From Nodularia sphaerocarpa UHCC 0038 (GTDB lineage Bacteria > Cyanobacteriota > Cyanobacteriia > Cyanobacteriales > Nostocaceae): 64,000 nucleotides of DNA. Both the position numbers and the translations under genes were made by a program. The notes beneath the pieces are model-generated. The model saw nothing but the letters and a program-made list of their open reading frames with translations. It did not search any database and was not told the DNA's origin. The stretch lies in NCBI RefSeq assembly GCF_022376295.1, contig NZ_CP060140.1, positions 3,600,356 through 3,664,355 on the forward strand, given 5' to 3'. How positions within the stretch are numbered: the first letter of the stretch is position 1; every line of letters begins with the position of its first letter. Of the stretch, positions 1 to 8,269 are shown piece by piece.

Positions 1-353
1 AATTCCCAATGCTGAAAAAGCATCAGCAACAGAAGAGGCAGGGGAGCAGGGAGCAGGGAGCAGGGGGGAGTAAGCTGTTCCACACTTAACTTGCATAATG
101 GGGGGTCTAGACTTGTACTGAGCTTGTCGTAAAGCCCTGACGGGCATAGCTGCGCTTACCGCGTAGCGTCTCGTAGAGAAGTATGCCCACCCCACAAGAG
201 TTTAATCTAATTTAAATATGCAAACTAGATGTTTTTCAGCTTAATATTTATACTTTGCACTGTCATGGAATCTACACCATTACATTTATAGCAACGGACA
301 AGGCGCTTAGGACATGACAAAATTCCAAAACCAATTCACAGCAAGCATTTCAT

Positions 354-394
354 TTTTGACTTTTGACTTTTGACTTTTGACTTTTGACTTTTGC
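354..394. repeat. Short tandem heptamer repeat, TTTTGAC x5
   Basis: Five perfect copies of TTTTGAC (354-388) followed by a partial unit. This is a short tandemly repeated repetitive (STRR) sequence as known in heterocystous cyanobacteria. The complementary heptamer AAAAGTC recurs at 61853-61885, there inside a coding region. Confidence 0.9.
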
Positions 395-516
395 TATATC
401 TCCCCTCCTCGCTGGCGGGGAGGGGATTAAAGGGTGGGGTTCTGATCCTGATAATTTTCACCCAATTATTTGTTTTAGGAGTGCGGATGTAATCAACTAT
501 GGAACCTCACCCCCAA

Positions 517-541
517 CCCCTCTCCTTAGTAAGGAGAGGGG
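517..541. repeat. Dispersed palindrome (first copy)
   Basis: A near-perfect palindrome with arms CCCCTCTCCTTA / TAAGGAGAGGGG. The same 25 bases, preceded by the same CCTCACCCCCAA context, occur at 47471-47495, and related sequence is at 30490-30620. It could form a hairpin but lacks a clear T-run, so I call it a repeat rather than a terminator. Confidence 0.8.
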
Positions 542-588
542 AGAATTTGACGCAAGTCGATAACTAAAATTAATATTTTATTTTGCCG

Positions 589-1260
589 TTAATGCATATC
601 GTCATATTCTGGGGCTTCCACTCGTCTTGCTTCCATCCGAGAAGAAGGCAAAAATTCAGCGCGACGTACAGGAGCTAAAGGCGGCGTGCCACCGTGGTAA
701 GGATGCATTACTTGTACTGTACGGGTAGGACGCTGCCGTGGTGAAAATAAAGCCAATACACCAGCGACTACAACACCACCGCCAATGGTGAGAGTTGCGC
801 CTCCTACAGCCCAAATGATCGGTGAAGACCACCAAGGATTTTCAGTTTCAGGCTTTAATACTTCTGGTGCAGCAAGTTTTTGGCTATTTTGTTGGGCTAA
901 TTGCATCTGCTGGTTGTTCCAATTTTGGTATTGGAACTGGAGTTGTTGGTTTTGCGCTCTAAGCTGCTCATTATCGCTTTTTAACCGTTCCAACTGCATA
1001 TTCAGCCGTTCCATTTCCACACGCTGCTCTGGATTAGCCTGGGCAGAGGGTTGATTAGGATTAGGATAATATGGATTCACCCCGTAAGGCGGATACATTG
1101 GGGTTTGCGGCGGCATCATCGGCAGGGCTAGATTAGCCGGCATCTGCGGCGAAGAAACAGCGAAATTACTTTGCAAGGGACTATCTGCGCCCCTGAGCAT
1201 TACAAGCGCAGCCAGCCCAGCTACGGCGACTCCGCCGATAAATGCCATACTCTCACTCAT
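589..1260 (-). CDS. Membrane coiled-coil protein of unknown function
   Basis: A 223-residue protein that I do not recognise by function. It starts with a hydrophobic segment (about residues 6-22) that looks like a membrane anchor, followed by a Pro/Met/Tyr-rich low-complexity stretch (about 38-75). A Gln/Asn-rich heptad-like coiled coil spans about 80-130, a second membrane segment about 145-170 (rich in Gly and Val), and a basic tail of about 50 residues follows. The topology suggests a double-anchored membrane protein with an extramembrane coiled coil. It stands alone upstream of trpA on the same strand, separated by about 200 bases. The reading frame has normal codon use for the window. 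Function is unknown. Confidence 0.75.
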   Translation of the reverse strand: MSESMAFIGGVAVAGLAALVMLRGADSPLQSNFAVSSPQMPANLALPMMPPQTPMYPPYGVNPYYPNPNQPSAQANPEQRVEMERLNMQLERLKSDNEQLRAQNQQLQFQYQNWNNQQMQLAQQNSQKLAAPEVLKPETENPWWSSPIIWAVGGATLTIGGGVVVAGVLALFSPRQRPTRTVQVMHPYHGGTPPLAPVRRAEFLPSSRMEARRVEAPEYDDMH

Positions 1261-1460
1261 CGCCTTTGCTCCTCTGTCACTTGTGACTGACTCACTCTCA
1301 CACTCATCATTATTCGCCTACTCAACGTCACATAAAACTCAACTATAAGCGATTGGACTAGCTAGTTTTTTTACAGCCTACTATGTGCTGTTAATATTCA
1401 AAACTATATTAGCTAAATTGTCCACCAAATCATGGTAAAAAAACAACCCTGTGATCTTTT

Positions 1461-2306
1461 TTAATCAACTTTCTCGTTGTGAGCAAGTTGAGTATTTGTG
1501 CTGCTGTCACTGGTCTTAATGGCATCCTTGAGACTTTGACAAAATTCAGCGATCGCCTTTAGTCCCTCTTCTGGTGTACCCTCTGCTAGACGTTTGACAA
1601 AGGCACTACCCACAATGGCCGCATCTGCTCCCCATTCTCTGACTTGACGAGCTTGTGCAGCCTCGGAGATGCCAAAGCCGACTCCAATAGGTTTTTCAGT
1701 AAAACTACGAATTTCCTGGAGTAAATCTGAGACTCGTGATTCCATTTGAGTTCGCATCCCGGTAACACCAGTCACACTCACCAAATAAATAAATCCTTGG
1801 GAAGAACGAGCGATCGCTTCTATCCGTTGCGCTGAACTCGTAGGAGCCACCAACAAAGTTAAATCTATCCCCATTTCACTAGCTGGTTTGAGCAAGCCTG
1901 CTGCTTCCTCTAGAGGTAAATCCGGGACTACTAAGCCTGATACCCCAGCCGCCGCAATTTGTTCCAGAAACTTGTCAACGCCCCGGTACAAAATAGGATT
2001 GTAGTAAGTAAACAGGATTATAGGCGATCGCAAACTAGGAGTAGTAGCTTGCAACATTTCCAACACCTGTTCTAACTTAGTTCCTCGTTGCAAAGCGCGG
2101 GTAGCAGCCGCCTGAATCACTGGTCCATCAGCTAGAGGATCGGAATAAGGAACACCGAGTTCAATAATATCGGCTCCATGAGTATCCAGAACCTGCAACG
2201 CTGCTGCTGTCGTCGCTAAATCTGGATCTCCAGCAGTAATAAACGGAATCAGAGCGCATTCTCGATTTCGTCCCAAGGTCTTAAAACAATCAGAAATCGC
2301 AGTCAT
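1461..2306 (-). CDS. trpA: Tryptophan synthase alpha subunit
   Basis: Cytosolic enzyme that cleaves indole-3-glycerol phosphate to indole and glyceraldehyde 3-phosphate; indole passes to TrpB. The 281-residue TIM barrel is of usual length plus a short acidic/polar C-terminal tail. The catalytic Glu49 (in IIELGVPYSDP) and Asp60 (in PLADGP) fall at exactly the positions known from E. coli TrpA. The phosphate-binding GFGIS motif is present near residue 215. It is the last gene of a minus-strand run ndhL, DUF3007, trpA, an order common in cyanobacteria; a 70-base gap containing a hairpin (2332-2369) separates it from the DUF3007 gene, so it may have its own promoter as well. Confidence 0.97.
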   Translation of the reverse strand: MTAISDCFKTLGRNRECALIPFITAGDPDLATTAAALQVLDTHGADIIELGVPYSDPLADGPVIQAAATRALQRGTKLEQVLEMLQATTPSLRSPIILFTYYNPILYRGVDKFLEQIAAAGVSGLVVPDLPLEEAAGLLKPASEMGIDLTLLVAPTSSAQRIEAIARSSQGFIYLVSVTGVTGMRTQMESRVSDLLQEIRSFTEKPIGVGFGISEAAQARQVREWGADAAIVGSAFVKRLAEGTPEEGLKAIAEFCQSLKDAIKTSDSSTNTQLAHNEKVD

Positions 2307-2331
2307 GAGTCAAAAATTAAGAATCAGTGGT

Positions 2332-2369
2332 CAATGGTCAGTTAACAAATAACAAATGACTGACCATTG
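2332..2369. repeat. Hairpin between DUF3007 gene and trpA
   Basis: Arms CAATGGTCAGT (2332-2342) and ACTGACCATTG (2359-2369) form an 11-bp perfect stem with a 16-base loop. No T-run follows on the minus strand, so it looks like a dispersed repeat or an RNA-stability element rather than a terminator. Confidence 0.6.
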
Positions 2370-2375
2370 ATAACT

Positions 2376-2687
2376 TTACACTTGACTTTGTTCTTCTTGT
2401 GCGATTTGGTCTTGAATTTTTGCTAGTTCTTCGGGACTAAGTTCATCCAGCCGTTTTTGCAGAAACGCTTTTTCATACTGTTCCCGTTGTTCATGGTAGG
2501 TCATTTTATTTCCCACCGCGCGGAATATGTAAGAAGCTAACCAGCCCAGCAAGCCACTGACCAGTAAGACTTGGCTCCAGATTCCAGCTTGTTGAGCATC
2601 TAAACCCACTAGCTGTAAACCTACATATCCCAAACCACCAGCAATAAATACACCCAAGCCAATTCCAATAGCGTCAATGCGTCGCAT
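2376..2687 (-). CDS. DUF3007 family membrane protein
   Basis: A 103-residue protein of the cyanobacterial/plastid DUF3007 family. Two hydrophobic helices (about residues 5-27 and 35-58) are followed by a charged, probably helical C-terminus with the sequence RLDELSPEELAKIQDQI. It lies directly downstream of ndhL (23-base gap) and upstream of trpA, the conserved cyanobacterial neighbourhood. Co-occurrence with ndhL hints at a thylakoid role connected with NDH-1, but that is inference; the family has no established biochemical activity that I know of. Confidence 0.85.
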   Translation of the reverse strand: MRRIDAIGIGLGVFIAGGLGYVGLQLVGLDAQQAGIWSQVLLVSGLLGWLASYIFRAVGNKMTYHEQREQYEKAFLQKRLDELSPEELAKIQDQIAQEEQSQV

Positions 2688-2710
2688 GAGAGTTATGACC
2701 TACCATCTGC

Positions 2711-2923
2711 TTACACTTCAATTTGTCGTGGCCGGGGTCGAAGATTCACAAAAGGTGATAAAACTAACAACCCTGGCAAGAAGAAAAACACCATAAAATA
2801 CATCACAGTCCGCTCAATGGAGCTAGCTACATACCAGCGCTGCTTGAGGTACAGCATAACAGCAATAGGGATTACTAACAGGTAAGCTCCAGCCAGAGCC
2901 AGATACAGCAGGGCTACAATCAT
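2711..2923 (-). CDS. ndhL: NAD(P)H-quinone oxidoreductase subunit L
   Basis: NdhL (formerly IctA) is a small membrane subunit of the thylakoid NDH-1 complex, which works in cyclic electron flow, respiration and inorganic carbon uptake. The product beginning MIVALLYLALAG is 70 residues long, the usual family length, with two membrane helices and the typical FVNLRPRPRQIEV end. A longer frame reaches to 2977 but its extra 18 residues (rich in Cys) are not typical of the family. I chose the ATG at 2921-2923 because an AAAGAGAG ribosome-binding site lies just upstream. It heads the minus-strand group ndhL, DUF3007, trpA. Confidence 0.93.
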   Translation of the reverse strand: MIVALLYLALAGAYLLVIPIAVMLYLKQRWYVASSIERTVMYFMVFFFLPGLLVLSPFVNLRPRPRQIEV

Positions 2924-3244
2924 AGATTTTCTCTCTTTAAGTGGACAAGAGCATGGAGTGCATCTATTTTCCATCATAGGCTGAACCCCTAAGCTGAGGA
3001 AAGTCGATGTGCGGGAATGGCGAATGGGGATTGGGGAACGGGGATTTTTAAGCGACCGCAGGCTACGCCAACAAATATATGAAATTTCCCCAGAAATTTT
3101 TTGGATATTTCTGATATTTATGCTACAGTTGCAAAGGCAGTCAGAAAGAATTGCTTAAGTTAAGCAAGATTGAAGAGCCAAAATCCAGAAAATTCAGAAG
3201 AAACAGCAGAAACTTCTAAATCTGGAAAAAACTTTTCAATTAAG

Positions 3245-3274
3245 TTGTAAAAAAGACGCAACTCATGCTATACT
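3245..3274 (+). promoter_or_regulatory. Probable promoter of tRNA-Leu
   Basis: A TTGTAA box (3245-3250) and a TATACT box (3269-3274, preceded by TGC as in an extended -10) are separated by 18 bases and lie about 30 bases before the tRNA start, as expected for a sigma-70-type promoter. Based on sequence pattern only. Confidence 0.6.
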
Positions 3275-3305
3275 AGGGAAGGGTTATTTACTTCCTAAAC
3301 CGAAT

Positions 3306-3642
3306 GGGGGTGTGGCGGAATGGTAGACGCTACGGACTTAGAAAACTGAGCCTTGATCGAGAAATCTTTCAAGTGGAAGCTCTCAAATTCAGGGAAACCT
3401 AAATCTGTTCACAGATATGGCAATCCTGAGCCAAGCCGAAACAGTGCTGAGTGTTAAAACTCATAACTCATCGGAAGGTGCAGAGACTCGACGGGAGCTA
3501 CCCTAACGTAAAGCCGAGGGTAAAGGGAGAGTCCAATTCTCAAAGCCGAAGGTTGTTAAAACCTGGCAGCAGTGAAAGCTGCGGGAGAATGAAAATCCGT
3601 TGACCGTAATAGGTCGTGTGGGTTCAAGTCCCTCCACCCCCA
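3306..3642 (+). tRNA. trnL-UAA: tRNA-Leu (UAA) interrupted by a group I intron
   Basis: Two exons, 3306-3339 and 3592-3642, join to an 85-nt tRNA. Acceptor stem GGGGGTG (3306-3312) pairs with CACCCCC (3635-3641); A3642 is the discriminator and CCA is not encoded. The spliced anticodon loop reads CTTAAAA in the stem ACGGA/TCCGT, giving anticodon TAA. A long variable arm, typical of class II leucine tRNAs, and a GGTTCAAGTCC T-arm are present. The split lies between T34 and A35, the position known for the cyanobacterial and plastid trnL-UAA intron. A promoter precedes it and a hairpin terminator follows at 3666. Confidence 0.97.
3340..3591 (+). ncRNA. Self-splicing group I intron in trnL-UAA
   Basis: 252-nt intron within the anticodon loop of tRNA-Leu(UAA). 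It ends in G (3591) as group I introns do, and the 5' splice site follows T3339, consistent with the U-G pair of P1. Core elements can be seen: a P-like AATCCTGAGCC segment near 3422 and a GACTCGACGGGAGCTACC segment near 3486 resembling the conserved R/S core, which in this family is ACTCGACGG. The insertion point and size match the ancient cyanobacterial trnL intron (249 nt in Anabaena). No homing endonuclease frame is present. Confidence 0.93.
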
Positions 3643-3665
3643 CTAAAAAGTTAACATACAAGCTG

Positions 3666-3697
3666 ACCTGCCTAGATGAACATAGGCAGGTTTAATT
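3666..3697 (+). terminator. Hairpin terminator after tRNA-Leu
   Basis: ACCTGCCTA (3666-3674) pairs with TAGGCAGGT (3683-3691) around an 8-base loop; TTTAATTGTTT follows. Position just after the tRNA and the T-rich tail fit an intrinsic terminator. Confidence 0.75.
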
Positions 3698-3703
3698 GTT
3701 TCT

Positions 3704-3750
3704 CAGTTATCAGTCATCAGTTATCAGTTATCAGTTATCAGTTATCAGTC
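3704..3750. repeat. Short tandem heptamer repeat, CAGTTAT
   Basis: Five CAGTTAT units and one CAGTCAT variant in tandem (3704-3745), then a partial unit. Another STRR array; a similar TAACTGT-type run lies near 11325-11350 and imperfect TGTTCACTGTTTACTG repeats follow at 3790-3826. Confidence 0.85.
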
Positions 3751-3806
3751 AAGAGACATAATTGGGTTTAAGTCCCCCAGCTTATGTCTTGATAACTGTT
3801 CACTGT

Positions 3807-4838
3807 TTACTGTTCACTGTTTACTGATTTACTCAGGCGTTCATCTAGGGAAGCTAGCGCTGCACCAGCAGTTTCAGCGATAATACTAATCAGACGATAG
3901 GAAGCGATCGCACTAATTATAACAGCAGATGGAAAGCTGTTCTGCAAAAGTGCGATCGCAGTTACTTCAAATACACCCAAACCACCAGGCGCGCCCGGAA
4001 CCACAAAACCTAACAACCACGCAAAGCTAAAAGCCCCCAGTAATAGAGGTAATTGGCTCAGATGCAAGGGAGTGAGGGCAAACACAGTTAAAATAAACCC
4101 AGTACCACGCAATACTAAAAAGCCTAATTCCCCCAACAAAGGTATGAGGGGATAGCGTTTAACCTTGAAAGGAATATTAGGCTGAGTATTAACAGCAGAT
4201 TTTTTCACCTTTAATTTATAAACAAAGCCAATGGCTGGATTCAAAAACCGGGGATGAACGGCACAAAGCACCACAGCCAAACTCAAAAATTGTAATATTT
4301 GTACAGACAAAGTATTATGAGTAGCGGCAAATTGGCTGCCGAAAACCACAATAATCATTAAAGCCGCAGCCGCCATCAGTAAAGGTTCTAGCAACACACT
4401 TAAAGTAGCCGCACCAGCAGGAATATTAGCATTTTTTGCTGCCACAATACGCCCATAATGATGCCAGACATTACCAGGTAAATACTTGGCAATATTTGTT
4501 TTTAGATAGACTTGAATAAATTCAGAACATGGCACAGATTGATTTAATTCGTTGAGAATCCAAGTCCATATCCAACCACCCCAAATATGTGCCAGTAAAG
4601 TTACGCCTGTCGCTATGGACATAATTGCCCATCCGACGGCATCAATTTGGATTGCTATCACTTCAAACCAGTGATCTTTTAGGGCTTTCCCTAAAAAAAA
4701 TATTGTTCCCCCTAAAATTAGCCAGCGTAGAAATTTCTTCATATTTTGAAAAATAAACCTATTTGAAATCACCAAAACAGCCTTGATTAGTGCCAGAAAT
4801 CTCTCTACAGTTAGATAAAAGTCTGATTTTTGTAGCAA
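3807..4838 (-). CDS. LPG synthase-like / UPF0104 integral membrane protein
   Basis: A protein with about eight hydrophobic helices resembling the lysylphosphatidylglycerol-synthase transmembrane (UPF0104) family, including the typical C-terminal signature GAPGGLGVFE (about residue 283-292), and a conserved LPGNVWHHYGR motif in the middle. Family members without the catalytic aminoacyl-transfer domain, such as this one, are flippase-like membrane proteins of unclear substrate. The frame opens at 4838, but the ATG at 4742 (MKKFLRWLIL) is the more typical start; neither has a strong ribosome-binding site. It is alone on its strand; the downstream end lies next to STRR repeats. Family confidence is good, role unknown. 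Confidence 0.8.
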   Translation of the reverse strand: MLQKSDFYLTVERFLALIKAVLVISNRFIFQNMKKFLRWLILGGTIFFLGKALKDHWFEVIAIQIDAVGWAIMSIATGVTLLAHIWGGWIWTWILNELNQSVPCSEFIQVYLKTNIAKYLPGNVWHHYGRIVAAKNANIPAGAATLSVLLEPLLMAAAALMIIVVFGSQFAATHNTLSVQILQFLSLAVVLCAVHPRFLNPAIGFVYKLKVKKSAVNTQPNIPFKVKRYPLIPLLGELGFLVLRGTGFILTVFALTPLHLSQLPLLLGAFSFAWLLGFVVPGAPGGLGVFEVTAIALLQNSFPSAVIISAIASYRLISIIAETAGAALASLDERLSKSVNSEQ

Positions 4839-5175
4839 GTATAATGTGACCTACGCTAGAGGCGAACTTGTTTTTTTATTCGTAACATTGGGACAAGTTA
4901 TGCAACAAAGATGTTTGCAGTTAGCTTAGTAGGTTAGTAAGACTTGGCTGGTAAGAAAATTGAATGAAGAAGTTAGCAACCACAGATGTAGACGCGTTAG
5001 CGGCTTGCCGTAGGCTACACAGATGAACACAGATAAATACAAATCAATACAGATGAATACAGATAAATACCCATAAGTCTGGATTTCGTTTAAATCAGAA
5101 TCGCTGTATTTGCTAATTATCCTAATTACTAAATTAAGCAAATCAATGACCATTTTTCTGTACAGGGAGGGCTAG
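4839..5175. other. Intergenic region with imperfect repeats
   Basis: No believable gene; a 75-codon minus-strand frame here consists mainly of repeated ACAGAT-type sequence. Around 5018-5071 the sequence ACAGATGAACACAGATAAAT and close variants occur in tandem; the same motif appears at 28180-28200. A GCGTTAGCGGCTTGCCGTAG repeat fragment interrupts it near 4995. Confidence 0.6.
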
Positions 5176-5742
5176 ATGAAAAATGTAATAGCTTTCTGGA
5201 ACAAGTTAAAACTACGCCAGATGTTAACTATCTTTATAGCTGGTCTATTCCTGATAGTTACTACTGCTTGTAGCGGCGCAAATCCTCAAGGGGCAAATCC
5301 TCAAAATCCTGCTGTTCAGGCTGGGGGTGCTAACAATCCTTATAAAGGTGGTGGAGACAAATATACCAAATATAGAATGACTACAGATCCCAAAGCCATT
5401 GAAAGGGAAGAGAAAAAAGAAAAAGAGCAAGCTAGTTTACACTCAGATTTACAAGTTTTGATTGCCATAAATAGAAATTCTGAAATCCTTTATCCCGGTG
5501 CTGAAACACCTGGAGGTAGAGTTGAAAAAGAAAGAGAATTGCCAATCATCACTGACAAAAACTTTCAAAGACCTGCGCCTGGTGGTTTAATTCAACGAGA
5601 ACCGGATGTAGGAACTCGCATTCAAGAACGTGTTGAAACTGTGCAGGATTCAGTTAAAGAAGCTTCTAGTTTTTTGCAAGACAAAGCAGAAGAAGCAAGT
5701 TCTCGACCTGAATTACAAAAAAATCCAGCCGTAGGTAAATAG
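5176..5742 (+). CDS. Putative lipoprotein, first of a tandem pair
   Basis: 188 residues. A basic N-terminus and hydrophobic segment (about 14-31) end in the lipobox VTTACSG with the lipidated Cys at about residue 33, so the mature protein is predicted to sit on a membrane facing the periplasm or thylakoid lumen. The rest is hydrophilic: Gln/Asn/Pro-rich start, a charged KEEKKEKEQ stretch, and a helical C-terminus with EERVETVQDSVKEASSFLQDKAEEASS-like heptads. GGGAGG at 5164-5169 is a good ribosome-binding site for the ATG. The next gene, 76 bases downstream, encodes a protein with the same plan and similar signal sequence (LTVFLAATFLL against LTIFIAGLFLI), so the pair arose by duplication. 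I do not know a function. Confidence 0.8.
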   Translation: MKNVIAFWNKLKLRQMLTIFIAGLFLIVTTACSGANPQGANPQNPAVQAGGANNPYKGGGDKYTKYRMTTDPKAIEREEKKEKEQASLHSDLQVLIAINRNSEILYPGAETPGGRVEKERELPIITDKNFQRPAPGGLIQREPDVGTRIQERVETVQDSVKEASSFLQDKAEEASSRPELQKNPAVGK

Positions 5743-5818
5743 AACTTTCTTGTCTAGATGAGATTTATCGCATCTCGACGAGAGCAATTTTGATCATAAG
5801 CATTTCAGGAGTGAAATT

Positions 5819-6421
5819 ATGAAAAAAGTCATGACTTGGTTAAAAAATATCCGTCCCGTTAAGATTTTAACAGTCTTTTTGGCAGCAACATTTCTATTGA
5901 TGATACAGGCGTGTAATCGTCCGGGAATAGCGCAACAACCACCGCAACCCAATGCTCAATCACCTAATGTTGAGCGCTATGATCCCACAAAAAGTTATGA
6001 ACTTAACACCCCAGCCGGTGGAATGAATAACTTTACTGATGTAGATCCAAGAGCCAAAGCAGCTGAAAGAGCCGCAAATGCTAGAGCTGAAGAACTGGCG
6101 AAAAATGCGCGCAGAAACGTTGAGCAGAAGGGTATTGATAGTTCAGAACAATATGTCCGCAATTATCGCGAAGGTACACCCTTGGATGAACGAGTCAAGC
6201 GCCTTGGTGACGACATTGGTAGTTCTGCTGAAGAATTAGGTGAAGGTTTCACTAAGGGAACTCAACGCGGAGTGGAAAATCTCCAGAAAAATACTGGACG
6301 CGCTGCTGAAAACTTGAGTAAGAATGTCAAACGCAGCGCTGAAGATACCACAAGTAATCTGCAACGCCAAGCTGAGGATACAGCTGACGCTGTGAAAAGA
6401 ACCATGAGAGAAGTTGATTGA
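5819..6421 (+). CDS. Putative lipoprotein with amphipathic repeats, second of pair
   Basis: 200 residues, preceded by an AGGAG ribosome-binding site (about 5808-5812). The N-terminus carries a lipobox (LLMIQACNRP, Cys about residue 32). After a Pro/Gln-rich spacer the C-terminal half is a series of 11-residue-like amphipathic units (RGVENLQKNTGRAAENL, KNVKRSAEDTTSNLQRQ and similar), as in apolipoprotein-like or LEA-like helices that lie on membranes. It is the downstream paralogue of the lipoprotein at 5176 and probably shares its transcript; a hairpin at 6440-6470 follows. The repeat chemistry suggests membrane-surface or desiccation-related stabilisation, but that is inference. Confidence 0.8.
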   Translation: MKKVMTWLKNIRPVKILTVFLAATFLLMIQACNRPGIAQQPPQPNAQSPNVERYDPTKSYELNTPAGGMNNFTDVDPRAKAAERAANARAEELAKNARRNVEQKGIDSSEQYVRNYREGTPLDERVKRLGDDIGSSAEELGEGFTKGTQRGVENLQKNTGRAAENLSKNVKRSAEDTTSNLQRQAEDTADAVKRTMREVD

Positions 6422-6439
6422 GATTAGTTTGAGGTAAAA

Positions 6440-6470
6440 GAACCCTGGTTTATTGAATAAATCGGGGTTC
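6440..6470 (+). terminator. Hairpin after the lipoprotein pair
   Basis: GAACCCTGGTTTATT and AATAAATCGGGGTTC form a 15-bp stem with two wobble or mismatched positions around a GAAT-type loop. It begins 19 bases after the stop codon. Only a short TCT follows, so termination strength is uncertain. Confidence 0.5.
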
Positions 6471-6540
6471 TCTGGACTCATTAGCCTTTTTTGATCACTC
6501 TGCAAAGATAAAAATAATAGTATGTAGTGGCGTGGCAAGC

Positions 6541-6820
6541 TTAAAATAGTGCATTATGTTTCTCTTGTGGAACAGGCATCTTGCCTGTTCTGGGCGGGCT
6601 AGAAGCCCACCCCACAATATTTATGCTTATGCACAAAATTAGCTGTTTCACGCCAGTAGGTTGGGTTGAGTCCTTGGGAAACCCAACGCCAAAAAACCTC
6701 GATTTTCTTGGTTTTGACTGCATTCAACCCCTATTACGAATATTTTATGTTTTCAGAGTCATAGAAAAGCGCTAATGACCAATGACCAATGACCAATGAC
6801 TAATGACCAATGACTAATGA
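6541..6820. repeat. Composite intergenic repeat region next to larC
   Basis: Contains two adjacent small hairpins (GAACAGGCA-TCT-TGCCTGTTC near 6570 and GGGCT-AGA-AGCCC near 6597), a GGTTGGGTTGA repeat half (6659) also seen at 54276 and 15580, and an STRR array of ATGACCA/ATGACTA heptamers (about 6774-6823) that runs straight into the larC stop codon. No gene is supported; short frames here are made of repeats. Confidence 0.7.
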
Positions 6821-8104
6821 CTAATTTTGCAAATACCACGTTTGTAATGCTAATCGTTGAATTTCACGCCAGGGAATATTGTGGTTGCGAGCTAACTCTG
6901 CACAATCTTCATATTCTGGCTGGATGTTAACAATAGATTTATCTTTTTCTTGTCCGTTCCATGCTATTTTAAGCCGAACTTTTCCATATTCAATTTCTAC
7001 TGATTGAATTTCCCGTTGTAGGATGGCGCGCTGTTGGGTACTGCGGCGAATGCCTAAAGTAGTGGTTTCGCGGAATAAAACTGCTTCACAAGCCTGTAAA
7101 TTCTCCCCATGACAGATTACAGTTAATAAAATTCCTGGACGGGACTTTTTCATTCCTATGGGCTGGGTGAAGACATCCACTGCACCAACGGCAAATAAGG
7201 CTTCAAAGACATAGCCGATGGCTTGGGGATTTAAGTCATCAATTTGGGTTTCTAGTACGGTGATGGTTTCTAAATTAGGACTGGGATCTTGAGAATTATT
7301 AGGGCGATTGCCTCCGGCAGTGCGCGAAGCGCAATCGCCTAGCCAAAGACGTAATATATTAGGAATAGGTAAATTGATCGTTCCGGCTCCCAGTCCTACC
7401 TGCTTAATCGCCATTGATGGAGGCGAACCAAATTCTGTAGTTAGGGTAGTAGCGATCGCCGCCCCTGTCGGAGTCACGAGTTCCCGATCAATACCGTTAC
7501 TAAAAACCGGACAACCCCGCATTTCCCACAACTTCAATACTGCTGGTACTGGTACAGCCATCTCACCGTGGGCGGCTCGCACAGTTCCCCCACCTGTGGG
7601 CAACGCTGAACAGTATAGTAAAGGTAATCCCTGATCATTACTATCAATTTCTAACCAATCCAAACCCAAACACGTACCCACAATATCCACAATGGCATCG
7701 ACAGCGCCCACTTCATGAAAATGAACCTTTTCTGGCGCAATGCCATGTACAGCCCCTTCTGCCACTGCTAGCTGTCGAAATACTGCCAAACTCCAAGCTT
7801 CTGCCCGTGATGGCAATTGAGCTTTCAGAATCATTTTTTCTATTTCTGGGAGATGGCGGCCATGATGGTGACTATGTTCGTCGTCGTGGTGGTGATGGTG
7901 GTGGACTAAATCGACATGAACTTTCGTCGCCTGCTGCCCATTGCGTTGCACAAGTTCGACTCTAAGTTTATACTCTTGGGCAATTCCCAATTTATTCAGT
8001 TTTTCACTTAAATATTCCACCGGAAAACCCAGACTAACTAAAGCCCCTAGACACATATCACCAGAAATTCCCGTCGGACATTGAAGATAAGCAACTTTAA
8101 TCAT
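6821..8104 (-). CDS. larC: Nickel-pincer cofactor biosynthesis protein LarC
   Basis: LarC is the CTP-dependent cyclometallase that inserts Ni into the pyridinium bis-thiocarboxylate precursor to make the nickel-pincer nucleotide cofactor of lactate racemase-type enzymes. This 427-residue protein starts with the family hallmark YLQCPTGISGDMCLGAL and has a His/Asp-rich metal-binding loop (HHHHHHDDEHSHHHGRH, about residues 68-84), the FHEVGAVDAIVDIVG motif and a C-terminal half with ETQIDDLNPQ. In Lactobacillus two LarC parts are joined by a programmed frameshift; here both are in one uninterrupted frame. LarB and LarE are not visible nearby, so partners must lie elsewhere. The stop codon abuts a heptamer repeat array. 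Confidence 0.93.
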   Translation of the reverse strand: MIKVAYLQCPTGISGDMCLGALVSLGFPVEYLSEKLNKLGIAQEYKLRVELVQRNGQQATKVHVDLVHHHHHHDDEHSHHHGRHLPEIEKMILKAQLPSRAEAWSLAVFRQLAVAEGAVHGIAPEKVHFHEVGAVDAIVDIVGTCLGLDWLEIDSNDQGLPLLYCSALPTGGGTVRAAHGEMAVPVPAVLKLWEMRGCPVFSNGIDRELVTPTGAAIATTLTTEFGSPPSMAIKQVGLGAGTINLPIPNILRLWLGDCASRTAGGNRPNNSQDPSPNLETITVLETQIDDLNPQAIGYVFEALFAVGAVDVFTQPIGMKKSRPGILLTVICHGENLQACEAVLFRETTTLGIRRSTQQRAILQREIQSVEIEYGKVRLKIAWNGQEKDKSIVNIQPEYEDCAELARNHNIPWREIQRLALQTWYLQN

Positions 8105-8269
8105 ATAGATAACTTAATCAAGTTTATTTTTAGACTTTGCACAATTATTTTCATGTAAATGATTGCCTATTTGCGGCAAACGCTCATCCATCGGTGAAAA
8201 TATGTGTAACACGGAATTTGATCTTTTCCCTGAAATTCACAATTTTCCACCTCTGATTCAGAACTGGCT

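Larger units (their letters stand above)
1..588. other. Gene-free repeat-rich stretch
   Basis: No convincing gene is seen. The stretch holds a G-rich run of GGAGCAG-type units near 40-70, a fragment with GCGTAGCGTCTCGTAG-type repeat sequence around 155-190, a heptamer array at 354-394 and a palindrome at 517-541 that recurs at 47471-47495. These are typical dispersed repeats of Nostocales intergenic DNA. The left part may be the edge of a gene lying outside the window, but no extended reading frame supports that. Confidence 0.6.

Noticed and set aside
354..394. CRISPR array
   Set aside because: All tandem arrays in the window have short units (7-10, 27 or about 52 bp) without distinct spacers; no cas genes are present.
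4926..5153. Minus-strand frame of 75 codons before the lipoprotein genes
   Set aside because: It consists largely of repeated YLSVFICIDLYLSVFIC-type translation of ACAGAT repeats and has no ribosome-binding site or family resemblance.
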